From assembly GCF_002160305.1 (NCBI RefSeq), contig NZ_NFKI01000012.1:1-64000 (forward strand): a stretch of 64,000 nucleotides of DNA, written 5' to 3'. Shown one piece after another: positions 25,074 to 33,788 of the stretch. Position 1 is the first letter of the stretch; each line of letters begins with the position of its first letter. The notes under the pieces were generated by a model that did no database searches, had not been told where the DNA came from, and was given only the letters and a program-made list of their open reading frames with translations. The translations under genes were made by a program, and so were the position numbers. The stretch comes from Pseudoflavonifractor sp. An184 (GTDB lineage Bacteria > Bacillota > Clostridia > Oscillospirales > Oscillospiraceae).

Positions 25074-25149
25074 AACTCTGGAGCGGGTGGCCCGGGAGAA
25101 GGGCTACGTCAAAGAGGGCGAGACCCTGTACATCGACGTGGCCGGCTGA
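24874..25149 (+). CDS. Septum formation initiator family protein (FtsB/DivIC)
   Basis: 91 residues. A short cytoplasmic N-terminus and a transmembrane helix (LVIVVLLVYLATSLL) are followed by a coiled coil (IQSVQEERDTLEQQVEEQRLANQQLEDAIENS) and the DivIC end motif ETLERVAREKGYVKEGETLYID. It is a divisome scaffold that links FtsL to peptidoglycan synthases. The first 200 bp are overlapped by the yabQ frame. Placement between yabQ and the S1 gene matches Bacillus (yabP-yabQ-divIC-yabR). Confidence 0.92.
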   Translation: MRLKRAGLLTKLVIVVLLVYLATSLLDLRGQIQSVQEERDTLEQQVEEQRLANQQLEDAIENSDDPETLERVAREKGYVKEGETLYIDVAG

Positions 25150-25239
25150 CGGCTCCGCCGGGGCTGCGGGGCCCCGGTCCGCGCCTGTGCACGGCGCGGC
25201 TTGAGGGGGAAATTTACAAGGAGGATATTTCAGTCAGTG

Positions 25240-25704
25240 ATGGAGTTTGGTGTTGGGTCCATTTTGGACGGTAAGGTAACGGGAATCACAAAGTTCGGCG
25301 CCTTCGTGGCCCTTCCGGAGGGACGCTCCGGTCTGGTCCACATCTCGGAGATCGCCTACACCTATGTCAACGAGGTGTCCGATTACCTGAAGGAGGGACA
25401 GGAGGTCAAGGTGAAGGTCATTGGCATTGACCAGGCCAACCGGATCAACCTGTCCATTAAGAAGGTGAGCGATCCCCCTCCCCGCCCCGCGGGCGGACAG
25501 GGCGGACGTCCCGCTCGTACAGGAGGGGCTCCCCGTTCCGGCGGAGCGCCCCGCTCCGGAGGCTTCGCGCCCCGGCCCGCACCCAAGGAACCCACTGACT
25601 TTGAGGACCGGCTGCGCCAGTTCATGCAGGCCTCGGACAGCAAGCTCTCCGAGCTGCGCTATCTGGAGAAGAAGGGCGGAAACCGCCGGGGCGGCCGCCG
25701 GTAA
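25240..25704 (+). CDS. S1 RNA-binding domain protein (YabR-like)
   Basis: 154 residues from ATG 25240; alignment of MEFGVGSILDGKVTGITKFGAFV with the usual S1 start supports this, although the AAGGAGG lies about 15 nt away. One S1 OB-fold (residues 1-75) is followed by a Gly/Arg/Pro-rich disordered tail (GGAPRSGGAPRSGG) and a C-terminal helix (TDFEDRLRQFMQASDSKLSELR). It binds RNA; the exact target is unknown. Confidence 0.9.
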   Translation: MEFGVGSILDGKVTGITKFGAFVALPEGRSGLVHISEIAYTYVNEVSDYLKEGQEVKVKVIGIDQANRINLSIKKVSDPPPRPAGGQGGRPARTGGAPRSGGAPRSGGFAPRPAPKEPTDFEDRLRQFMQASDSKLSELRYLEKKGGNRRGGRR

Positions 25705-25725
25705 GCCGGATCGCATTGGAAAACG

Positions 25726-25757
25726 AAGCGGCCGCAGATCATTCTGCGGCCGCTTTT
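25726..25757 (+). terminator. Terminator of the yabP-yabR cluster
   Basis: 13-bp stem AAGCGGCCGCAGA/TCTGCGGCCGCTT followed by TTCT. Confidence 0.85.
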
Positions 25758-25932
25758 CTGTATGCGGATGGTTTCAACCAGCCGGGGAGTCCCTCCCCAT
25801 AGGAAAAGGGACGCCCCAAGGACGTCCCCCATGCGCATTGGTTGAGCTGCCCGGAAAGAATACCATAAAATCCCAACTTCGTCAACGGGAGGCCTGTCGA
25901 ATCTCCGCCGCCTTCCGGGAAAGGAACACGCT

Positions 25933-27099
25933 ATGCTGATTATCAACGGCACCGTCCACACCATGGAGGGCCTCACCATCCCCGGGGGCTATGTGGACAT
26001 CCGGGGGGACAAGATCGCCGGGACCGGCCCCATGGAGGAGTGTCCCAAGAGCTGGGAGGGGGAGGTCTTTGACGCCCAGGGGGGACACATCCAGCCCGGC
26101 TTTGTGGACGCCCACTGCCACCTGGGGATGTTCGGGGACTCCACCGGCATCGAGGGGGACGACGGCAACGAGGCCACCGACCCCTGCACCCCCCACCTGC
26201 GGGCAGTGGACGCCGTCAATCCCATGGACCGGGGCTTTCAGGAGGCCCGGGAGGCGGGGGTGACCACCGTCCTCACCGGCCCGGGGAGCGCCAACCCCAT
26301 CAGCGGCCAGTTCGCCGCCCTGAAAACCAACGGCCGCTGGGTGGACGCCATGGTGCTCAAGGCCCCGGCGGCCATGAAGCTGGCCCTGGGGGAGAACCCC
26401 AAGCTCACCTACCACGAGCGGCATGAGGCCCCCACCACCCGCATGGCCACCGCCGCCATCATCCGGGAGAACCTGGCCAAGGCGGCGGAGTACCGGGAGA
26501 AGCTGGAGCGGGCGGCACAGGACGAGGAGGAGGACAAGCCCGACTACGACGCCAAGCTGGAGGCCCTTCTGCCGGTGATCCGGGGGGAGCTGCCGGTCCA
26601 TATCCACGCCCACCGGGCGGACGACATGGCCACCGGCATCCGCATCTGCAAGGAGTTTGGCCTGAAGTATGTGCTGGTCCACGGCACCGAGGGCCACCTG
26701 ATCCCCGACCTGCTGGCCCAGGAGGGGGCGGGGGTCATCACCGGCCCCTGCCTCACCGACCGCTCCAAGCCGGAGCTGATGCACCAGTCCCTGGAGACTC
26801 CCGCCATCCTCCAGCGCTTCGGGGTAAAGGTGGCCATCTGCACCGACCACCCGGAGACCCCCATCCAGTACCTGCCCCTGTGCGCCGCCATGGCCATCCG
26901 GGGGGGCATGGACCCGGAGAGCGCCCTGGCCTGCGTCACCATCCGGGCCGCCGAGCTGGCGGGGGTGGCCGACCGGGTGGGCTCCCTGGCCCCCGGGAAG
27001 GACGCGGATGTGACCGTCACCAGCGCCCATCCCCTCAACTGGCTCAGCCGGATGCGGCTGGTGGTGATGGACGGAAAGGTGGTCCACGGGCGGCTGTAA
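25933..27099 (+). CDS. Amidohydrolase-family protein (imidazolonepropionase-like)
   Basis: 388 residues. The metal-dependent hydrolase signature PGFVDAHCHLG carries the HxH pair; HIHAHRADD and YVLVHGTEGH provide further metal ligands, and AICTDHPETP contains the conserved Asp. The C-terminal beta strand domain ends GSLAPGKDADVTVTSAHPL. The subgroup hydrolyses cyclic amide or guanidine-type compounds, but the substrate cannot be told from sequence. The ribosome-binding site is GAAAGGAAC. It is probably monocistronic. Confidence 0.88.
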   Translation: MLIINGTVHTMEGLTIPGGYVDIRGDKIAGTGPMEECPKSWEGEVFDAQGGHIQPGFVDAHCHLGMFGDSTGIEGDDGNEATDPCTPHLRAVDAVNPMDRGFQEAREAGVTTVLTGPGSANPISGQFAALKTNGRWVDAMVLKAPAAMKLALGENPKLTYHERHEAPTTRMATAAIIRENLAKAAEYREKLERAAQDEEEDKPDYDAKLEALLPVIRGELPVHIHAHRADDMATGIRICKEFGLKYVLVHGTEGHLIPDLLAQEGAGVITGPCLTDRSKPELMHQSLETPAILQRFGVKVAICTDHPETPIQYLPLCAAMAIRGGMDPESALACVTIRAAELAGVADRVGSLAPGKDADVTVTSAHPLNWLSRMRLVVMDGKVVHGRL

Positions 27100-27171
27100 G
27101 CAGCTTCCAAGCCTGCCGTTTTGCCCCTTCATAAAACTTTCACAAAAAACAGTGGAAATTTTTCGCTCCTG

Positions 27172-27180
27172 TGGTATAAT
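27172..27180 (+). promoter_or_regulatory. Extended -10 promoter of hpf
   Basis: TG-G-TATAAT extended -10 about 90 bp upstream of hpf. The -35 region is weak. Confidence 0.55.
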
Positions 27181-27266
27181 AAAACCATCGGAGGGGAGAA
27201 CCCTCCCTCACCGGAGGAGTTTCCCTCCCACTCAAGCCCCCTCGGGGGCGAAAGGAGCGGACAAGT

Positions 27267-27818
27267 ATGAAGTTTGTGTTTACAGACAAAAAGGTGAACG
27301 TGCCCAACTACATCCACAACTACGCGGAAAAGAAAGTGGGCAAGTTAGACCGTTTCTTTAAGGAGGATGCCACCGCCTCACTGACGTTCAGCGTGGAGAA
27401 GGACCGCAACCGGGTGGAGGTCACCATCCGGTCCAGCGGCACCATCTTCCGTGTGTCGGAGAGCACCTCTGATATGCACGCCTCCATCGACGCCGCCGTG
27501 GCCTCCCTGGAGCGGCAGATCCGCAAGAACAAGACCCGTCTGGAGAAGCGGCTGCGCACCGGCGCCTTTGAGCGCTCGGTAGACGCCTCCACGGAGATCT
27601 CCTCCTTTGTCCCCGATGAGCCGGAGGAGGGGGAGTACCACGTGGTCCGGACCAAGACCTTCCCCATCAAGCCCATGACCCAGGACGAGGCCATTCTGCA
27701 GATGAATCTGCTGGGCCACAGCTTCTTCGCCTTCAAGAACGAGGACGCGGGCGGGGCCTTCGCGGTGGTCTACCGCCGCAATGACGGGGATTACGGCATC
27801 ATTGAGGATGCGACCTGA
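27267..27818 (+). CDS. hpf: Ribosome hibernation promoting factor, long form
   Basis: 183 residues. The N-terminal HPF/RaiA domain (TDKKVNVPNYIHNYAEKKVGKLDRFF; FSVEKDRNRVEVTIRSSGTIFRV) is followed by a linker and the C-terminal dimerisation domain (VVRTKTFPIKPMTQDEAILQMNLLGHSFFAFKNEDAGGAFAVVYRRNDGDYGIIE). Long HPF forms 100S ribosome dimers in stationary phase. The gene ends just before a terminator hairpin (27837-27863) that carries repeat copy 3. Confidence 0.95.
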   Translation: MKFVFTDKKVNVPNYIHNYAEKKVGKLDRFFKEDATASLTFSVEKDRNRVEVTIRSSGTIFRVSESTSDMHASIDAAVASLERQIRKNKTRLEKRLRTGAFERSVDASTEISSFVPDEPEEGEYHVVRTKTFPIKPMTQDEAILQMNLLGHSFFAFKNEDAGGAFAVVYRRNDGDYGIIEDAT

Positions 27819-27836
27819 TTCCACAAAAACATGTTC

Positions 27837-27863
27837 AAAGGGGCGGCCATTGGCCGCCCCTTT
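27837..27863. terminator. Terminator hairpin of hpf (left partner of repeat copy 3)
   Basis: Perfect 13-bp stem around one nucleotide. It is similar, not identical, to the hairpin at 28084-28107 (GGGGCGGCCA...TGGCCGCCCC in both), as expected of an old, diverged duplication. Confidence 0.8.
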
Positions 27864-28083
27864 CAATATATCGAAAACCTGTGCGGAACAAAATCTGTTC
27901 GAGTCTGGGCGGGGGAGCTCGAGGGGGCAGCCGCCCGCCTCGAATGGGATCGAATGCCCCGGAAGCCTTGCTGTGCAAGGCTCCCGGCACGCGGAGCGCG
28001 GACTTTTGCGCTGCTGTGCAGCGCAAAAGTAACGGCATTTTTGCAGGCTGTCGGAAAAGTCCCTGGGCTTTTTCGACAGCCTG
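27864..28083 (-). repeat. Terminator-associated TIR element, copy 3 (diverged, 220 bp)
   Basis: Same length and order as the other copies, but about the most diverged. Two internal stems are preserved with different bases: CCGGaAGCCTTGC/GCAAGGCTcCCGG, where others have CTGAA/TTCAG at the stem base, and TTTTGCGCTGC/GCAGCGCAAAA, where others have TTTTCCGCCGC/GCGGCGGGAAA. The 40-nt terminal hairpin is at 28044-28083. It is flanked by similar terminator hairpins. Confidence 0.9.
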
Positions 28084-28107
28084 CGGGGCGGCCAGTTGGC
28101 CGCCCCG
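28084..28107. terminator. Terminator hairpin, right partner of repeat copy 3
   Basis: CGGGGCGGCCA/TGGCCGCCCCG stem followed by CTTTTT on the plus strand. Confidence 0.75.
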
Positions 28108-28127
28108 CTTTTTGTGCGCTGAAAATG

Positions 28128-28607
28128 CTATTCTGTTGTCCCCCCTGCTTCCCGCCAGCGCTTCAGGGTGGGGAGAAAGGCCAGCAGCCCCGCCCGGGCC
28201 TCCGCCTCATCCAGGTCCAGTCCGTTGGCCCGGTTCCACTCCGCTAAAAACTGCAGGTTGTGCTCCGCCATCTCCTCCATGGTCACATTCTGAAGGAACC
28301 GCCCCTGCTGGTAGCAGTACGTGCAGTACGCCTCCGACCGGCTGCCGTCCGCCTCGGTCCCCCGCTCCCCGTCCCGGGTCAGGGCCATGCCGCAGCTTTG
28401 ACAATATCCGGCGGGGTACCCCAGCAGCCGGTCCACCGGCACCTGGAAGGTCTTTGCGATCTCCTTCAGGGTATCGGTGCTGGGGACGGTCTCGCCGGTC
28501 TCCCAGCGGGAAACCGCCTGCCGGGTGACCCGGAGCCTTTGGGCAAACTCCTCCTGGGACAGCCCCAGGTCCCGGCGCAGCTCCAACAGCGCATCCCTTG
28601 TCTCCAT
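28128..28607 (-). CDS. XRE-family regulator with zinc-ribbon domain
   Basis: 159 residues from ATG 28607 (AAAGGAGGCG upstream). Residues 5-60 form an HTH (LGLSQEEFAQRLRVTRQAVSRWETGETVPSTDTLKEIAKTF). A zinc-ribbon-like section with CQSCGMAL and AYCTYCYQQG follows (two CxxC pairs), then a helical tail. It is a DNA-binding repressor-type protein, divergent from the ABC transporter genes at 28760, which it probably regulates. Confidence 0.88.
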   Translation of the reverse strand: METRDALLELRRDLGLSQEEFAQRLRVTRQAVSRWETGETVPSTDTLKEIAKTFQVPVDRLLGYPAGYCQSCGMALTRDGERGTEADGSRSEAYCTYCYQQGRFLQNVTMEEMAEHNLQFLAEWNRANGLDLDEAEARAGLLAFLPTLKRWREAGGTTE

Positions 28608-28759
28608 CCAATCGCCTCCTTTTTGACCAGTATAGCAGACCGCCTCCGCATGCACAAGCAACGGGCGGTTGCGGAATTCTTACCACTCTGTTCGATTTTG
28701 GAAAGACTCTGGAAAGGTTGTTTGGGTACAATGGGGACATCAGAAAGGAGTGCATCCCC

Positions 28760-29428
28760 ATGACGGTTTTGGAAACCAAGGAATTGAAAAAGTACTACGG
28801 CTCCGGCGACACCCAGGTGAAGGCCCTGGACGGAGTCGATCTGACAGTGGAGAACGGGGAGTTCGTGGCCATCGTGGGCACCTCGGGCTCGGGCAAGTCC
28901 ACCCTGCTCCACATGCTGGGCGGGCTGGACCGGCCCACCGGCGGCTCCGTCCTGGTGGAGGGCCGGGACATCTTCGCCCTGAAGGATGAGGAGCTGACCA
29001 TCTTCCGCAGAAGAAAAATAGGCTTTGTGTTCCAGTCCTACAACCTGGTGCCGGTGCTCAGCGTCTATGACAACATCGTCCTGCCCATTCAGCTGGACGG
29101 CGGCCGGGTGGATGAGACGTATGTGGACCAGGTCATTGAGGCCCTGGGGCTGGAGCAGATGCTGGACCGCCTGCCCAACCAGCTCTCCGGCGGACAGCAG
29201 CAGCGGGTGGCCATCGCCCGGGCCCTGGCTACTAAGCCCGCCATCCTCCTGGCCGACGAGCCCACGGGCAATCTGGACTCCCGGACCAGCCAGGACGTCC
29301 TCTCCCTGATGAAGACCACCGGACAGAAATTTGCCCAGACCATGGTGATGATCACCCACAACGAGGAGATCGCCCAGCTCGCCGACCGCATCGTCCGCAT
29401 TGAGGACGGCAGGATCGTCACGCGGTGA
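28760..29428 (+). CDS. ABC transporter ATP-binding protein (MacB/LolD type)
   Basis: 222 residues from ATG 28760 (AGAAAGGAG upstream). Walker A GTSGSGKST, Q-loop VFQSYNLVPVLSVYDNIVLP, signature LSGGQQQR, Walker B ILLADEPTGNLDS and H-loop ITHN. The LSGGQQQRVAIARAL motif and the short length are typical of the type that works with FtsX-like permeases. It is followed after 13 nt by such a permease. Likely roles are antimicrobial peptide export or resistance, or lipoprotein/envelope work; the substrate is unknown. Confidence 0.93.
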   Translation: MTVLETKELKKYYGSGDTQVKALDGVDLTVENGEFVAIVGTSGSGKSTLLHMLGGLDRPTGGSVLVEGRDIFALKDEELTIFRRRKIGFVFQSYNLVPVLSVYDNIVLPIQLDGGRVDETYVDQVIEALGLEQMLDRLPNQLSGGQQQRVAIARALATKPAILLADEPTGNLDSRTSQDVLSLMKTTGQKFAQTMVMITHNEEIAQLADRIVRIEDGRIVTR

Positions 29429-29441
29429 GGGGGTGCGCGCC

Positions 29442-32126
29442 ATGAAGGTATCCAACGACAAGTGCATCCGCCGCCTGGCCTGGAAGAGTTTAATGGCCAA
29501 CCGGACCCGAAATCTCATCGCGGTGCTGGCCATCGCTCTGACGGCGGTGCTGTTCACCTCCCTCTTTACCATCGCCCTGTCCATCAACGAGGGCATCCAG
29601 CAGTCCAACTTCCGCCAGGTAGGGGGCTTCTCCCACGGCGGGTTCAAGTACCTGACGGAGGAGCAGTGCAGCGAATTGAAGGATGATCCCCTCATCGGCC
29701 AGTGGGGGGTGCGGCGCTTCCTGGGCATGCCCACAGAGGCGCCCTTCAACAAGGCCCATGTGGAGGTGGGCTGGTCCGACGCAAACTACGCCCACTGGTC
29801 CTTCTGCGATCCGGTGGAGGGTTCCCTGCCCCAGGAGGGCACCGACCAGGCGGCCACCGACACCCAGGTGCTGGCGCTGCTGGGCATTGAGCCGGAGCTG
29901 GGGGCCCAATTCACCCTCACCTTTGACGTGGACGGCCATGAGACCACCCAGACCTTCACCCTGTGCGGCTGGTGGGAGCGGGACGGGGCCGTCCAGGCCA
30001 GCCACATGCTCATCCCGGAGAGCCGGGTGGACGCCATCCTGGACGAGGTGGGGGTGGACCCCAACAACCCCACCGACGGCATGACGGGCGCCTGGAACCT
30101 GGACGTGATGCTGAAAAGCGGCTCCCGGCACATCCAGCAGGACCTGGATCAGATTCTGGCCGGCCACGGCTATCAGAGCGAGACGCCGGGAGAGAACTAC
30201 ATTGACACCGGAATCAACTGGGGCTACACCGGGGCCCAGCTGTCCGACAGTATGGACCCGGCCACGGCGGCGGTGATCTCGGGGATGCTCCTGCTCATCC
30301 TCCTCACCGGCTATCTCATCATCTACAACGTGTTCCAGATCTCGGTGGCCGGGGATATCCGGTTTTACGGCCTGCTGAAGACCATCGGCACCACGGGGCG
30401 TCAGCTGAAGCGGATCATCCGGTACCAGGCCCTGGCCCTCTCCGCCCTGGGCATTCCCCTGGGGCTCCTGGCCGGGTGGCTCATCGGCGGGCAGCTCACT
30501 CCGGTGATCATCTCCCACCTGGACGGAGTGTCCGGCGTGGTGTCGGTGAGCCCCGTGCTCTTTTTGGGCTCCGCCCTGTTCGCCCTGTTCACGGTGCTCC
30601 TGTCCTGCCACCGGCCCGGCCGGGTGGCGGCCAAGGTCTCCCCCATTGAGGCGGTGCGGTACACTGAGGGGGCCGGAAGAAAATCCCGCCGCCCCTCCGG
30701 GAAGCGCCTTGCCCATAAGGGGGCGGGCCGGTCCTCCCTGCCGGCCATGGCCTGGGCCAACCTGGGCCGCAGCCGGGGCAAGACCGCCGTCACAATTACC
30801 TCCCTGTCTCTGGCGGTGGTACTGCTGACGGTGACGGTGAACTTTACCAATGGCTTTGACATGGACAAGTATGTGTCCAACTTCACCGCCAGCGACTTCA
30901 TCGTGGCCAACGCCGGGAAATTCCAAAACAGCGTCCTGGACTTCACCCCCGATATGGCCGTGCCCCAGTCCGCCATGGACGATATCGGCGCCCAGGGGGG
31001 CATCACCGACGGCGGCGTGGTGTACGGTCAGACCTCCTCCGCCCTGGAGTATATCACCGAGGACTACTTCCGGCAGATGAACCAGCGCTTCTACACCCCG
31101 GAACAGCTGGACAGCGCCATCCGCCTGACCGGCCGGAACGAGGCGGGAGACCTGGCCGCAAACGTCCAGCTCTCCGGCATGAGTCCCTTTGCCCTGGACC
31201 ACCTGACGGTGCTGGAGGGGGACCTGTCCAAGCTCTATGAGGACGGCGGAACGTATGTGGCCGCCGTGTATGCCGAGGACGACTACGGCAGAGCGGACAT
31301 GGACTCCCACTGGGCCCGCCTGGGGGATACGGTCACCATCCGGTACGTGGAGGAGTGGGAATATGTGGACCCGGACACCGGCATCGCCTACTCCGATGCG
31401 GAGGATGTACCCGCCGGGGCCAACTGGGTGGCGCAGCCGGTCAAGTACCGGGACGCGGCGTATCAGGTGGCCGCCCTGGTGACGGTGCCCTCCGCCCTCA
31501 GCTACCGGTACTACGGCAGCGACGAGTTTATTCTCAACGCTCAGACCTTCGTGGAGGACACCGGGACCAGCTCGGTGATGTACTACGCCTTTGACACCAC
31601 CGGCGAGGCCAACGCCTCTATGGAGGAATTTTTAAAAAATTACACGGAGAACGTAAATCCGGAGCTGGACTACGAGAGCAAGGCCCTCTACGCCGGGGAG
31701 TTTGAGAGCATGCGCTCCATGTTCCTGCTGCTGGGCGGGGCCCTGAACTTCATTGTGGGGCTGGTGGGGGTGCTGAACTTCTTCAACACCATCCTCACCG
31801 GCATCCTGGCCCGGAAGCGGGAACTGGCCGTCCTCCAGTCCATCGGCATGACGGGAAAACAGCTGAAGACCATGCTGGTGTATGAGGGGCTGTTCTACGC
31901 CCTGGGGGCGGCGGCCATCTCTCTGGCGCTGACTCTGATTCTGGGCCCGGCGGCCTTCACAGCGGTGGGGAACCTGTTCTGGTTCTTCACCTACCGCCTG
32001 ACCCTGGTCCCCTTTCTGGTGGTGATCCCAATATTCGCCCTTCTGGGCATCCTGGTCCCTCTGGGCGTGTACCGGTCGGTGGCCCGGCACACCATCGTGG
32101 AGCGCCTGCGGGAGTCGGAGACCTGA
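29442..32126 (+). CDS. FtsX-like ABC permease
   Basis: 894 residues from ATG 29442. An N-terminal transmembrane helix (LIAVLAIALTAVLFTSLFTIAL), a large extracellular MacB-like domain and an FtsX domain (AAVISGMLLLILLTGYLIIYNVFQISV...FYGLLKTIGTTGRQLKRII) are followed by a second extracellular domain and a C-terminal FtsX domain (FIVGLVGVLNFFNTILTGILARKRELAVLQSIGMTGKQL). This duplicated layout is typical of the BceB/YxdM and MacB-like peptide-resistance permeases. It works with the preceding ATPase. Confidence 0.92.
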   Translation: MKVSNDKCIRRLAWKSLMANRTRNLIAVLAIALTAVLFTSLFTIALSINEGIQQSNFRQVGGFSHGGFKYLTEEQCSELKDDPLIGQWGVRRFLGMPTEAPFNKAHVEVGWSDANYAHWSFCDPVEGSLPQEGTDQAATDTQVLALLGIEPELGAQFTLTFDVDGHETTQTFTLCGWWERDGAVQASHMLIPESRVDAILDEVGVDPNNPTDGMTGAWNLDVMLKSGSRHIQQDLDQILAGHGYQSETPGENYIDTGINWGYTGAQLSDSMDPATAAVISGMLLLILLTGYLIIYNVFQISVAGDIRFYGLLKTIGTTGRQLKRIIRYQALALSALGIPLGLLAGWLIGGQLTPVIISHLDGVSGVVSVSPVLFLGSALFALFTVLLSCHRPGRVAAKVSPIEAVRYTEGAGRKSRRPSGKRLAHKGAGRSSLPAMAWANLGRSRGKTAVTITSLSLAVVLLTVTVNFTNGFDMDKYVSNFTASDFIVANAGKFQNSVLDFTPDMAVPQSAMDDIGAQGGITDGGVVYGQTSSALEYITEDYFRQMNQRFYTPEQLDSAIRLTGRNEAGDLAANVQLSGMSPFALDHLTVLEGDLSKLYEDGGTYVAAVYAEDDYGRADMDSHWARLGDTVTIRYVEEWEYVDPDTGIAYSDAEDVPAGANWVAQPVKYRDAAYQVAALVTVPSALSYRYYGSDEFILNAQTFVEDTGTSSVMYYAFDTTGEANASMEEFLKNYTENVNPELDYESKALYAGEFESMRSMFLLLGGALNFIVGLVGVLNFFNTILTGILARKRELAVLQSIGMTGKQLKTMLVYEGLFYALGAAAISLALTLILGPAAFTAVGNLFWFFTYRLTLVPFLVVIPIFALLGILVPLGVYRSVARHTIVERLRESET

Positions 32127-32137
32127 CAGAAAGAAAG

Positions 32138-32176
32138 GCCCGGCACTGTGGAGTGATCCATAGCGCCGGGTCTGTT
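32138..32176. terminator. Bidirectional terminator
   Basis: CCCGGC...GCCGGG outer stem with an inner TGGA/TCCA stem between the permease and the convergent acyltransferase gene; TCTGTTTTT follows on the plus strand. Confidence 0.7.
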
Positions 32177-32177
32177 T

Positions 32178-33227
32178 TTAATCCGCCAGCCAGCGTCCAA
32201 CCCCCGGAATATGGGAGAACAGCCAGGCGAAGGGGAGGGAGAGCAGGAAGTAGACCAGGGCGAACACCGGCACCGAGGCCACCGCCCCCAGGGCCAGAGG
32301 GGACACCCCGAACCACCGGAACACCAGGGCCCAGATCTGGTGGAACAGGTACACCCCAAAGACGCACTCCCCCAGAGCGTACACCGCCCGGCGGCGGGAG
32401 CGCTCCTCGCTCACTCCCAGCACATAGCGGAACAGAGTGCACAGGGCGGCCGCCGTCAGGGCCACCCCCGGAGCGGTGTAGCCGTACCACAGGTCCCGCC
32501 CCCCGCCGATGAGGCTGGGCCCCGCCAGGGTGAGGACCACCCCCAGGACGCCCAGGATGTAGATGAGAAACTCCGGAATGCGGCCGATGGTGAAGTGCCT
32601 CAAATACCACCCGGCCAGGTAGTAGCCCATATAGCCCAGCACCATGTGGACCTGGAACCGCTCCAGCAGGACGGTGAGCACCTGATTGGGGTGGAAGGCG
32701 GCCCACAGGGGCAGCACGCCGGCAAAGAGGAGGGCCAGGCCCAGGATATACAAAATCTCCCCCCGGCTGGCCGACGAGGCGAACCGCTGGAGCAGGGGGT
32801 GGACCAGATACAGGCCGATGAGGGGATATAGAATCCACAGGTGGAAATAGGTGTCCCCCTGGGCCGCCGACACCAGGGCGGACCAGACGCCCCCCAGAGT
32901 GAGGGCCCCGCCCTCCAGCAGGTGGGACACCACGGCGTACAGGCCCCCCCAGAACACCAGCATGCAGAAGGCGGGGAGGGCCAGGGTCAGCAGGGTCCCC
33001 CCCAGGGCGGATTTATTTCCCCCCTCCAGGGCGTACATCCCCCACACCATGAACAGGGCGGGGACCGACCAGCGGGTGAGCCCCTCGTAGATGGACAGCA
33101 CCTGCCAGTCTCCGCTGGAGATGGGCGCCAGGTCCTGTCCGCTCTGGGCCAGCAGGAGCATCAGGGCCGCAAATACGGCAAAGACCCGGAAAAATCCGGG
33201 CCAGCCGCTGTTTCGTTCCCCCGCCAT
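32178..33227 (-). CDS. Acyltransferase family 3 membrane protein
   Basis: 349 residues with about ten transmembrane helices. Features of the acyltransferase-3 (OafA/WecH-like) family include helix 1 FFRVFAVFAALMLLLAQ, the YEGLTRWSVPALFMVWGMYALEG segment, HLWILYPLIGLYLVHPLL and a Gly/Ser-rich loop. The family acetylates or succinylates surface glycans. The classical N-terminal R/H catalytic residues are not obvious, so catalytic competence is uncertain. It overlaps the VOC gene stop by one nucleotide. Confidence 0.75.
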   Translation of the reverse strand: MAGERNSGWPGFFRVFAVFAALMLLLAQSGQDLAPISSGDWQVLSIYEGLTRWSVPALFMVWGMYALEGGNKSALGGTLLTLALPAFCMLVFWGGLYAVVSHLLEGGALTLGGVWSALVSAAQGDTYFHLWILYPLIGLYLVHPLLQRFASSASRGEILYILGLALLFAGVLPLWAAFHPNQVLTVLLERFQVHMVLGYMGYYLAGWYLRHFTIGRIPEFLIYILGVLGVVLTLAGPSLIGGGRDLWYGYTAPGVALTAAALCTLFRYVLGVSEERSRRRAVYALGECVFGVYLFHQIWALVFRWFGVSPLALGAVASVPVFALVYFLLSLPFAWLFSHIPGVGRWLAD

Positions 33228-33595
33228 CAGTCCTTCTCCGGGACGATCTCGATCCAGTAGCCGTCGGGGTCGCTGATGAAGTAGATGCCCATGGCCGGAT
33301 TCTCGAAGCAGATGCAGCCCATGGCCTTGTGCTTCTCATAAAACGCCTGGTACTGATCCGTCACGAAGGCCAGATGGAACTCACATTCCCCCAGGTTGTA
33401 GGGCTCGGTGCGGTCCCGGAGCCAGGTGAGCTCCAGCTGGAAATCGGTGCGGCCGTCCCCCAGGTAGACCAGCCGGAAGGAGCCGTCGGCGGCGTCCTTC
33501 ACCCGCACCGGCTCCAGGCCCAGGGCCTCCTTGTAGAAGGCCAGACTCTTGTCCAGGTCCAGGACGTTAAAATTAAAGTGGTTGAATTGAATCAT
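33227..33595 (-). CDS. Glyoxalase/VOC family protein
   Basis: 122 residues with two beta-alpha-beta-beta-beta repeats. Candidate metal ligands are His6 (FNHFNFNV), Glu in DFQLELTW, His in CEFHLAF and Glu in YWIEIVPE, the spacing of glyoxalase I. It resembles lactoylglutathione lyase of the small bacterial type. A methylglyoxal-detoxifying role is plausible, but other VOC activities cannot be excluded. It has its own promoter at 33667-33696. Confidence 0.85.
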   Translation of the reverse strand: MIQFNHFNFNVLDLDKSLAFYKEALGLEPVRVKDAADGSFRLVYLGDGRTDFQLELTWLRDRTEPYNLGECEFHLAFVTDQYQAFYEKHKAMGCICFENPAMGIYFISDPDGYWIEIVPEKD

Positions 33596-33666
33596 GGTTC
33601 CGTTCTCCTTTTGATGGGGTGGAGGCGTATTTTCCGCCCCCCGGGCCCGAAATCCGGGCCGGTTTT

Positions 33667-33696
33667 ATTATACCGTACCCCTTCGGCGGATTGCAA
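33667..33696 (-). promoter_or_regulatory. Promoter of the VOC gene
   Basis: Minus strand TTGCAA (33696-33691), 18-nt spacer, TATAAT (33672-33667). Confidence 0.65.
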
Positions 33697-33721
33697 CCGA
33701 AAGTTCCCAGCCCTCCGCCGG

Positions 33722-33751
33722 TTGACGGGGTTCCCCTTTTTCTTTTATAAT
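33722..33751 (+). promoter_or_regulatory. Promoter of birA
   Basis: TTGACG (33722-33727), 18-nt spacer, TATAAT (33746-33751), divergent from the VOC promoter. Confidence 0.7.
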
Positions 33752-33788
33752 ATCCAAAAGAGACTTACCAAACCAGGAGGACAACACC

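Noticed and set aside
29490-31310. 606-codon minus-strand frame opposite the FtsX permease
   Set aside because: His/Gly/Val-rich antisense shadow with no start signal; the plus-strand protein has clear FtsX domains.
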